The notes under the pieces are model-generated. The model was not told the DNA's origin, ran no database searches, and saw nothing but the letters and a program-made list of their open reading frames with translations. Below are positions 12,386 to 19,300 of a DNA stretch of 21,872 bases, piece after piece. Numbering within the stretch: position 1 is the first letter of the stretch; every line of letters begins with the position of its first letter. A program made the position numbers and the translations under genes. The DNA is from a virus. The stretch spans positions 1 to 21,872 of IMG/VR virus record IMGVR_UViG_3300047550_002151; one strand, given 5' to 3'.

Positions 12386-12653
12386 TGTAGTCTGTGTTGT
12401 GTCTTTGCATGTATGATTTTCCTCTGAGTCCTTGATACTGTTCCTGTAATTTTTGCCTGCATCTTCGGATTGACTCCGCTGAAGTGAATTTACCAACTGA
12501 GTACGACTTAAGAAAATCAAGCGCAGAAATATTATCAGATCTTTCCATTTCATTGTACCAAATTTTAGCAATTAATAGATTATCGTTATCTCTTGTTCTA
12601 GCATCTTCATTGAGTTGCTTCAGAACTTTGTCTATGGTTTTATGATGGATCAT
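12366..12653 (-). CDS. Conserved phage early protein of unknown function
   Basis: 95 residues from the ATG at 12651-12653 (a second ATG 30 bases upstream is possible). The pattern 'DARTRDNDNLLIAKIWYNE' followed by 'ALDFLKSYSVGKFTSAESI' and 'RRCRQKLQEQYQGLRG' is familiar from small early proteins of phages of Firmicutes and Bacteroidetes, where 'TRD(D/S)D..L...(Y/W)W' precedes 'S.ESI.R.RR..QE..P.LRG'. The basic C-terminal helix could bind nucleic acid. No function is known to me. Confidence 0.65.
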   Translation of the reverse strand: MIHHKTIDKVLKQLNEDARTRDNDNLLIAKIWYNEMERSDNISALDFLKSYSVGKFTSAESIRRCRQKLQEQYQGLRGKSYMQRHNTDYNEIFHN

Positions 12654-12891
12654 AATCGTTCCAATATTTCCAATGATTCTCACAAAGCTTTTTATTTACA
12701 TGGTCGTAATTGTATTTTAGGTAAATCTCAATTACTTGGTTTTGTTCTTCAGTGAATTTGTAGGTATCCCATGTAATATCATACGCTTCAATATCTCCGC
12801 TTTCTTCACCTCGTCCGCTTCCGTCATCTTGGAAACTGCAGTCTAAATCTGGCTCAAGTAAATAAATAAGGTATTCAATTTCTATTTTCAT
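12640..12891 (-). CDS. Unknown acidic protein
   Basis: 83 residues with a strongly acidic middle (LEPDLDCSFQDDGSGRGEES) and aromatic-rich C-terminal half (VIEIYLKYNYDHVNKKLC, then HWKYWNDY). The acidity is reminiscent of DNA-mimic or inhibitor proteins in early phage regions, but that is speculation. The ATG at 12889-12891 lies within the end of a small membrane peptide gene, and the stop overlaps the next gene by 14 bases. Confidence 0.55.
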   Translation of the reverse strand: MKIEIEYLIYLLEPDLDCSFQDDGSGRGEESGDIEAYDITWDTYKFTEEQNQVIEIYLKYNYDHVNKKLCENHWKYWNDYDPS

Positions 12892-12991
12892 TTTTTATAT
12901 CGTTTTCTATTTCTGAATATGTTTTGTGAGTAGGTATCGGAGTGAACTTAACTAAGAACCATCCGACAATAAAAAAGATAATTAGTATCAT
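12875..12991 (-). CDS. 38-residue single-helix membrane peptide
   Basis: An open frame from the ATG at 12989-12991 to TGA at 12875-12877. Residues 2-15 are hydrophobic (ILIIFFIVGWFLVKF), followed by a short polar, acidic tail. Its ATG overlaps the stop of the first early gene as ATGA, and its end overlaps the next start by 17 bases, so it fills what would otherwise be a 96-base gap. Function unknown; probably a small inner-membrane peptide. Confidence 0.5.
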   Translation of the reverse strand: MILIIFFIVGWFLVKFTPIPTHKTYSEIENDIKNENRN

Positions 12992-13182
12992 ATTGATTTG
13001 ATTTCAGTTCCATCCATTTCAAAAACTTGATATCCCATAAATAAATACTTTGCAATCTTTTGATTCTTGTCAAAGTTTTCACCTTGTCTACTTAAGATTG
13101 TCAATTTGTCTTTTTCGCCTTGACGATAAACTTGGAATTCTCTTTTGAAGTTTCCTGTCTGAGTTTTGATTTGTGTTTTCAT
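12988..13182 (-). CDS. First gene of the early train, unknown
   Basis: 64 residues, not recognised. It is basic and beta-like (GNFKREFQVYRQGEKDKLTIL, then IAKYLFMGYQVFEMDGTEI). It starts at the ATG at 13180-13182, about 24 bases downstream of a promoter -7 box, so it would be the first protein made from the early leftward transcript. First genes of early operons often act on the host, but nothing in the sequence shows what this one does. Confidence 0.6.
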   Translation of the reverse strand: MKTQIKTQTGNFKREFQVYRQGEKDKLTILSRQGENFDKNQKIAKYLFMGYQVFEMDGTEIKSI

Positions 13183-13205
13183 TTTGTTGTTTGTTTTTGA
13201 TGAGT

Positions 13206-13241
13206 CAAAGTAAAGGCAGATTTCACTTTAAAGCAAATTTA
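13206..13241 (-). promoter_or_regulatory. Probable early leftward promoter
   Basis: On the minus strand TTTG (13237-13234), 20 bases, then TTACTTTG (13213-13206) match the -33/-7 pattern with one mismatch. The TTTG is itself the end of a perfect TAAATTTG (13241-13234), which may serve as an alternative -7 box. The 157-base gap 13183-13339 is very A/T rich and carries a direct repeat TTATAAGCC at 13267-13275 and 13331-13339, the latter touching the rightward ATG. No clear rightward promoter is seen. Confidence 0.5.
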
Positions 13242-13339
13242 TTTTAACTTTTTTTTGAAATATTTTTTATAAGCCTTTTTCGCCTATTTTAGCTTTTTAA
13301 TCCAATATCCAAAAAACGCATTTAAAGCCCTTATAAGCC

Positions 13340-13774
13340 ATGAAAATTTCTGAGTACTTTACCCTTAGTGAGATGGTAAAAACGTCGCAAAAAGCCTCTA
13401 ATGAGCCCACAGAGACTATCGTGTCAAATCTAACCTATTTGGCTAAGAAATTAGACCAGGCAAGGGTAAAACTCGGAGAACCGATTATAATTAATTCAGG
13501 ATACCGAAGTCCGGAAGTCAATAAATTAGTCGGAGGATCAGCAAACAGTCAGCACATGAAAGGACAGGCCGCTGATATGGTCTGTTCTGATAATGCCAAA
13601 CTATTCGGGATTTTAAAGGATATGGACTTCGATGAACTTATATGGGAGTTCGGTACGTTTCCAGGACAGCCGGACTGGGTGCATTGTTCATTTGTAAAGG
13701 GACGAAGCAGAAAAAAAATGATGCGAGCTTTTAAAAAGAACGGAGAAACTAAATACGAAATTATACCACAATGA
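13340..13774 (+). CDS. Peptidase M15 endolysin (D-Ala-D-Ala carboxypeptidase type)
   Basis: 144 residues of the peptidase M15A family, used by phages to cut peptide cross-links in peptidoglycan. It has the N-terminal 'KISEYFTLSEMVKTSQ' repeat-like start, SGYRSPEVN (53-61), the zinc and catalytic region SQHMKGQAAD (70-79, with His72 and Asp79) and the second His in DWVHCSF (112-118, His115). There is no signal peptide, so a holin or other membrane protein must release it. It is one of only two genes read rightward, and its stop overlaps the next start as ATGA (13771-13774). Confidence 0.9.
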   Translation: MKISEYFTLSEMVKTSQKASNEPTETIVSNLTYLAKKLDQARVKLGEPIIINSGYRSPEVNKLVGGSANSQHMKGQAADMVCSDNAKLFGILKDMDFDELIWEFGTFPGQPDWVHCSFVKGRSRKKMMRAFKKNGETKYEIIPQ

Positions 13775-14106
13775 GCCGGAAACTACTTATTATCAGCTCA
13801 ATAATTTTGACGCAGATAACATACGCCCAGATTGATAAACTTCAGCACTTCGGTGCAGGATCACTTGCAGGATACTACGGAGCATCGTTAGAATTAGCTA
13901 CTACAAATCAGGTACATCCATACCTAATCTGTATAGGTTCAGCAACACTTGCAGGAACCGCAAAGGAACTAATGGACAGGCAAACTACTGGATTTGATAA
14001 AAAAGACTTAGGAGTTACAATAGCAGGAGGCGTGCTGTCAGGGACGATTATTTACATCATCAAAAGACGCTACGCCAGAAAGAAGGCTAAACAACTTTTC
14101 CGTTAA
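13771..14106 (+). CDS. YfiM/DUF2279-like membrane or exported protein, lysis partner
   Basis: 111 residues. An N-terminal signal-like segment (residues 1-19, ending TYA before Gln20, a fitting signal peptidase I site) is followed by DKLQHFGAGSLAGYYGA (22-38), the signature of YfiM/DUF2279-like proteins. Gly/Ala-rich hydrophobic stretches lie near 50-65 and 80-97, and the tail is very basic (KRRYARKKAKQLFR). There is no lipobox Cys. Coupling to the endolysin gene by ATGA suggests a role in lysis, as a holin-like or spanin-like component. Its last 20 bases overlap the end of the oppositely oriented metallophosphoesterase gene. Confidence 0.65.
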   Translation: MSRKLLIISSIILTQITYAQIDKLQHFGAGSLAGYYGASLELATTNQVHPYLICIGSATLAGTAKELMDRQTTGFDKKDLGVTIAGGVLSGTIIYIIKRRYARKKAKQLFR

Positions 14107-15070
14107 TTATTTTAAGGTTCCTAACGTGGAATTCATTTCCGAAATTTTCCACTAAACTAAAGCCGTGATTCCATGAATTAATCGGCATATAGGCCGGAGT
14201 CAAATCACAAAGACATCCTGTACTAAAACAACCTATAATCTCCCCGTTTAGATTTTGTTCTATATGTTCAGAGGTTCTATGGTGATGGCCTCCCAGAGTC
14301 GATGACTTGGTCCGCATATAAAATCCCCTTGCGATATTCACCGGACTAATTATACCGCTTCGCATCTCGTGGCCATGAAGGATATTTAAGGATCCTACTT
14401 TCATCACTCTTTTATTAGTAACTATTTCGATTCCGAACTCTTTAGCCTGGACTACATTTTCAAACTTAATAAGATCCATGTCTAAGAACTCCGGTATCCT
14501 TTGAAGTATATACCTTTCGTATCGCTCTTCGTGGTTGCCTATTTTATAAATGATCCTTTGAGTCGGAAACAACTCCCTGAGCTGTACAAAGAAATTTTTA
14601 AGCATATCAAGCTCATACTTAAAGCTTCGTTTCTTTGGATCCTTTTCAAAAGAAGATAAATGATAACAGTCAATTATATCACCGTTTAAAATAATGCAAT
14701 CAGGATTGTAGTTAATTATAGTCTTTATAGCTTCGTTTAAAGCTACCCGATCGTAGTAAGGAAAGTGAATATCTGAAAGAACTCCGATTCGTTTCTGATT
14801 AACTATAACCTTTGAAAAGTCATCCTTCTCAGGTTCTGGAAGCTGAAAGCCTTTCCACTCTACACGATTCTGAACTTCTTTTCTTGCTCTTTTGCCGTGT
14901 GCTAATGTTACTCGTCTTATTGAATCTCTGCCACTTTCAGCGGTCTTGAATAAGTCTGGATGGCGTTTGTGTAGTAGTTCTCCGAGTTTCTTCTTTGAGT
15001 ATTTACATATCCCATTTACTGTAAACTCTTCAATAATCTTTTTTGAAATTTTATCATTTATTACTTGCAT
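14087..15070 (-). CDS. Calcineurin-like metallophosphoesterase
   Basis: 327 residues. Residues about 95-290 carry all the metal-binding motifs of the family in order: DIH (100-102), GDIID (130-134), GNHE (178-181), HGHE (232-235) and GHHH (261-264). The first 60 residues form a helical domain with 'KKLGELLHKRHPDLF', probably a small nucleic-acid-binding HTH. Phage members may act as nucleases, phosphatases or cyclic-nucleotide phosphodiesterases. Which applies here cannot be told from motifs. It is the last gene of the late leftward train and overlaps both the preceding gene (10 bases) and, tail to tail, the rightward lysis gene (20 bases). Confidence 0.88.
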   Translation of the reverse strand: MQVINDKISKKIIEEFTVNGICKYSKKKLGELLHKRHPDLFKTAESGRDSIRRVTLAHGKRARKEVQNRVEWKGFQLPEPEKDDFSKVIVNQKRIGVLSDIHFPYYDRVALNEAIKTIINYNPDCIILNGDIIDCYHLSSFEKDPKKRSFKYELDMLKNFFVQLRELFPTQRIIYKIGNHEERYERYILQRIPEFLDMDLIKFENVVQAKEFGIEIVTNKRVMKVGSLNILHGHEMRSGIISPVNIARGFYMRTKSSTLGGHHHRTSEHIEQNLNGEIIGCFSTGCLCDLTPAYMPINSWNHGFSLVENFGNEFHVRNLKIINGKVV

Positions 15071-15345
15071 CGGCTTATCTTTTGTTTCAACAATAGGGCC
15101 TCTATGTCTTTCAAAAGATTGATTCTTAAAGATGAATCTCCGCCTATTTCGTAGGTCTGATTTAAAACAAACTTTCCCCTAAAGTCTTTTAGTTTCTCAA
15201 CTTCAATAGAAGCCGGACACTTAGGACATACAGGAGGCGGACAGGATAGCTTAACTTCTTTTTGTGTGTAGTGAATCATTGTAATGGTTCCGGCTATGCC
15301 GAGAATCACTCCGATTAGAATTGAGATTAAATAGCTTTTTATCAT
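15061..15345 (-). CDS. Spanin-like membrane-anchored protein
   Basis: 94 residues from the ATG at 15343-15345, which overlaps the previous TGA as ATGA. An ATG 24 bases further upstream is less likely. One membrane span near residues 4-26 (SYLISILIGVILGIAGTITM) is followed by a Cys/Pro-rich stretch 'CPPPVCPKCP' and a soluble region with helical potential. A single N-terminal span with a periplasmic domain in a lysis-type cluster suggests an inner-membrane spanin, Rz-like. The CxxC pairs could form disulfides. The assignment rests on context and shape only. Confidence 0.55.
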   Translation of the reverse strand: MIKSYLISILIGVILGIAGTITMIHYTQKEVKLSCPPPVCPKCPASIEVEKLKDFRGKFVLNQTYEIGGDSSLRINLLKDIEALLLKQKISRCK

Positions 15346-15557
15346 TTGGTTAAATTTTTCTTTTCCCATGAACTAAGACCAAGCGAACCAGTAGCAACTG
15401 AAAGGAAAGCAATTACTACGAATTCCTTTACTTCTTTTTCGTCAATCATTCCGTAAAGAGAATATCCCATCGAGAATACTAAACAAGCAAAACAAGTCAA
15501 AGACTTTCGGGACCATTTTCCATCTGTTTTTAGAGTATCTTCGATTAGCTTATTCAT
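15342..15557 (-). CDS. Two-helix holin-like protein
   Basis: 71 residues with two probable membrane spans, about 19-36 (SLTCFACLVFSMGYSLYG) and 45-62 (FVVIAFLSVATGSLGLS), and charged ends. The start 'EDTLKTDGKWSRKSLT' is typical of small Bacteroidetes-phage holin-like proteins that I recall beginning with a 'dG(K)WS...S' motif. It would form the inner-membrane hole that frees the endolysin. It sits among other envelope-type genes. Overlaps of 8 and 4 bases tie it to its neighbours. Confidence 0.6.
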   Translation of the reverse strand: MNKLIEDTLKTDGKWSRKSLTCFACLVFSMGYSLYGMIDEKEVKEFVVIAFLSVATGSLGLSSWEKKNLTK

Positions 15558-15792
15558 TGACCTTACGATATTTTAATTTCCAAAGAAAGTTTTTTAAGGC
15601 TCTTGTTTCTTTGATTACTTTGCTTTCGCTCCACTCAGGATTACGAATGTGTAAGAACTCGTGAATCTCCGTATCAAATAAGCTCTTTGCGTTCTTATGT
15701 CGTGGATCTATTTCTATTAAATTTTTGTCAGTATGAGCCTGACCGAGTGCCTTTTCTCTTCCTAACTTCCGAATGACAACTTTAGGAATCAA
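15550..15792 (-). CDS. Minimal HExxH metalloprotease-like protein
   Basis: 80 residues. The centre holds HEFLH (44-48), the zincin HExxH motif, preceded by a strand 'NLIEIDPRHKNAKSLFDTEI' and followed by 'NPEWSESKVIKETRAL', where Glu56 or Glu61 could be the third ligand. This is very short for a protease, but small phage proteins with this layout are known to me as unnamed families near lysis genes. It may be a peptidase or a metal-dependent fold without activity. The start is TTG, overlapping the previous TGA as TTGA (15789-15792). The protein has no internal Met at all. Confidence 0.65.
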   Translation of the reverse strand: MIPKVVIRKLGREKALGQAHTDKNLIEIDPRHKNAKSLFDTEIHEFLHIRNPEWSESKVIKETRALKNFLWKLKYRKVNE

Positions 15793-16022
15793 ATTTTAGA
15801 AAATAAATAACTTAGAGCAAATCCGAGAACTGAACCTACAAATACTAATAATTTTAATTGCGCTTTGATTTCTGCCCTCCAGGTACTCAAACTTTGAATC
15901 TTATCCTCAGCACTTAAAAGCCTACCGTTTGTTTTTTTGGTCTGCTCTAAGATAGAATCAAGTTTCTCATCCATTGCCTGTTGACGTTCGTCTAAGCGTG
16001 CAAGTAGTTCTTCGGAGTTCAT
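15789..16022 (-). CDS. XhlA-like coiled-coil protein with C-terminal membrane anchor
   Basis: 77 residues. An N-terminal helical coiled coil (LLARLDERQQAMDEKLDSIL, then 'LLSAEDKIQSLSTWRAEI') is followed by a single membrane span at about 58-75 (LLVFVGSVLGFALSYLF). This is the layout of the haemolysin XhlA family, holin-associated proteins of phages. It would assist the holin at the inner membrane. It follows the gene at 16025 by two bases and overlaps the metalloprotease-like gene by TTGA. Confidence 0.65.
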   Translation of the reverse strand: MNSEELLARLDERQQAMDEKLDSILEQTKKTNGRLLSAEDKIQSLSTWRAEIKAQLKLLVFVGSVLGFALSYLFSKI

Positions 16023-16024
16023 TT

Positions 16025-16378
16025 TTATTCGTTTATATATTCTGAAAAGGCTGAAAAGAATTTCACAGGGATATCTTTATTCTCGAAGTCTGAAAGGTTG
16101 AATTTTGGTATTTCGATTTGTTCTTCGATTTCTAAAAGGTTATTAATCTCATCGACGAATTCAGCGTTAAGTTTCTGAGTTAGTTCTGTGTCTTCAGGCT
16201 TAATTAGCTTTTGGTATTTCTCTTTAATCTTGTTTTGAGTCGATTCAAAAGTCTTGATTATTGAAGCGCATTTGTCCTGAATTCTGCCAAGACGATAAGA
16301 AATCTTGAAATCTAATTTCGTATTAGATTCAATTAGCTTGATAGCTTCGTAGACTTCGATTATTTTGTTTAGTTTCAT
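16025..16378 (-). CDS. Unknown helical phage protein downstream of tail fibre
   Basis: 117 residues, almost entirely helical and charged (KLNKIIEVYEAIKLIESN, then 'DKCASIIKTFESTQNKIKEKYQKL'), with a short C-terminal 'KFNLSDFENKDIPVKFFSAF' block. This pattern, long helices then a short beta-like end, is common for small proteins encoded just after tail fibres, of unknown function. It might be a chaperone for fibre assembly. The ATG at 16376-16378 follows the fibre stop after 21 bases. Confidence 0.58.
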   Translation of the reverse strand: MKLNKIIEVYEAIKLIESNTKLDFKISYRLGRIQDKCASIIKTFESTQNKIKEKYQKLIKPEDTELTQKLNAEFVDEINNLLEIEEQIEIPKFNLSDFENKDIPVKFFSAFSEYINE

Positions 16379-16399
16379 AGTGTGTTTATTTTTTGCAAA

Positions 16400-19300
16400 T
16401 TACGCCAATATTCCGGTATTTCTCAAAGCCTTTACTACCTGTTTTAGAGTATATCCGTCAAAGGTATCTGTGTCGGTTAAGGTAGTTCCACCGCCTCCGG
16501 TAAGCGTTGCCGCTGCTACTGCTGTGGTAGGCTGGACTATAGGTGTGGCATTCCAAAAACCTATCTTTTGACTTGTTGATGTTCCTATCTTTGTTCCTGT
16601 TGAAGAACCGAAAGCAATATTTAATCCGTCATAATTAGACGAAGTAACCATATAAGTCCAAGCAGAACTTTGATAAATTGATGGAGTATTTACTGTTGTG
16701 TCATAAACAGTTAAACCATTTGCAGGAGATGAGATTGCATCTCGCTGTGTAGTAGTCATTCTTGGTCGAAGAAATCCTTTTGTAGTAGAAACTATTTCAA
16801 CTTGCGCTGAAGCATTTACAGTTGTAGTTCCATTAGGTAATCCAAAACCTGACGCACCAACCGAATCAACTAGAAAATGATTAACTGAACTACCAATATT
16901 TTGATCTGTTATTCTTATAGCAGTTGAACCAGCATTATTACCTTTTGTAAATATTGCAGTATGACCACTATTCGATACGCAACCAATAATTATACTTGCT
17001 GATCCAGCGGATGGCCCATTACTATAAACTCCAACAGTTGAATTATTAATAAATCCTAATTGCGATATACTACTAGTACCAGATTGAGTAAAATTCCCCT
17101 GTACCCTCGCAGTACCGTTTACGTCAAGTTTGTATCCTGAGTTAGTTGATGAACCAACCATAAGACCTGCACTATAATAAGCATAACTTGGTCTAAGTAC
17201 AAATTCATTACCGGAATTTGTTAATACTAAATAATTTGTTGCTTGAATATATAATTCAGTAGCATCTGTACTCGCTCTAAGCATATAGCCATTACTATTA
17301 TATAAAATAGCTGGCTTTGTAGATGATGTTGAAAATGTGAATGAGTTATTGGTTACTCCTCCAAGATTATTAATTATAGTATTACCATTTATTCTTAAAG
17401 CGTAGTTACTTACTCCAGTAAATGCACCATTCGTAAACGTAGGCGCAATATCCAATCCTACTAAAACATCGTTATTCGCAGCGGCTACGAGTGTGTTATT
17501 GAAGTAGACTCCTCGAGCTATTGCAGATGAAGCTGTTATGCTTCCTGAGGTTGTTAATTGGTTCTGAATACGAGCAGTACCATTTACGTCAAGTTTATAG
17601 CCTGAGTCTGTTGTAGTGCCTATTGCAAGATTACCGTTTGAGAATAATCTAAATATTGATGAATTATTTGATATAAATTCAATTGATTTACTTGATCCAT
17701 CTGCTCCTATTTGTAGTAATCCATTATTATTTTTAAATATATGTCTGTCAGTAGATGATAAAGAACTACTATTGTAAAATTCCATTACACTTGCTGTATT
17801 AGTTCCGCTTGGAGCAAAAAGAAAAACAGCAGATTTATCTCCAGAATTTGGCTGTATTAATATCTGTGTATAGGATGATTGATTATTTGATTCTACTATT
17901 TTAGTACCCGCAAATACTATTCCTTTTGCGGTTCCTGTTGTTACAGTTAATATATCTTGTACCCTCGCAGTGCCATTTACATCTAGTTTATATCCTGAAT
18001 CTGTAAATGTTCCTCCTGTTTGTATTAAAGTATTTCCATTTGCAAAAATTCGAAAAACATCATTAAAAGTACCAGCTGAACTTCTATTATTAAATATTAA
18101 AGATGCTCCTGTATTACTACTTTCTTGTAGTGATATAATTTTAGATACAGCGTAAGATGATCCTGCGCTACCTCTTGATGAGAATTGAATTTGAACATAC
18201 TGATTATTTAGACCTCCTGTATTATCATTAACAATATTAACTATAGAGTTTTCAGTTGGAGTATAGGAAGCAGTATTTTGATAATTAATTCTAATACCAT
18301 AATTACTTACTCCTGTAAAAGCTCCGTTATTAAAAGTTGGATTAATATCTAAAGCAATAAGAGTATCATTATTTGCCGCTGCTGTTAATGTCGGTGTTAA
18401 ATTTGTTCCTCTTGCTATCGCACCTGAAGCCGTTACGCTATTATTGACAAGTAAAGAAGTTGTCGGACTATATGTTAAAGTTGCGCTTCCTGTCTGCGTT
18501 GTAGTTCCGTTGAAATACGCTACTTGTCCGCTTGTTCCTGTTCCTGTGATTGGATTAGTAAGCGTTGCCTGCTTTCCGTTTAATTGCGTTTGAATTGCGC
18601 TCGTTACTCCTTTGACGTAACTTAATTCTGTCAAACTTGGATAAGTCGCAGTAGAAAGCGATCCTATTGTCGAGCCTGTTGTATTGAAATAAGCTATTTC
18701 ATTATTCGTTCCGGTACCTGTTACAGGATTAGTTAAAGCGTTCTGCTTGTTGTTAAAAGTGGACCAATCGGTTGAGCTTAGATATCCGTTAGTACTTCCC
18801 GAAGCCTGACTGATTGAAATCGCATTAACACTCCGAGAAAGCGGAGCATTGAAAGTCAGATTATCTGAGTCATTAGAATTCTCCCAGACAAATGTAGTTC
18901 CGTTATACCTTAAAACTTGACCATTTAATGGTGTATTTATTTTTACATTATGAAGTTCATCAAGCTCGTATCCGTTGTCAATTTTTACAAATATCTTTCC
19001 GTGAACACTATGAGCATATACAACGAAACCAATTATAACCGTATGATTCGGAGCCTGTGGTTTTACATTTGTAACTTTTCCAGCTGTTGTAGGACTTAAA
19101 TACAGCGGATCACCATCTGCCCATGTTTCACTCTGAAGGCTTCCTGTGGTGTTAATCTCACTAATGATTCCACTCGTTACAATAAATCCACTTTGGTTAT
19201 TACTGATATTCTCAGCAATAAGTCCTAAAGTATCTGCACTATTAGCGTCATTGTTTCCTTGTGCTAAATTTACTTGAAGTCTTTGTCCTTGCGCTCCGGT

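Noticed and set aside
12386-12571. Upstream extension of the gene at 12170-12385
   Set aside because: The extension lies entirely inside the neighbouring gene in another frame, and the internal ATG gives a compact overlap.
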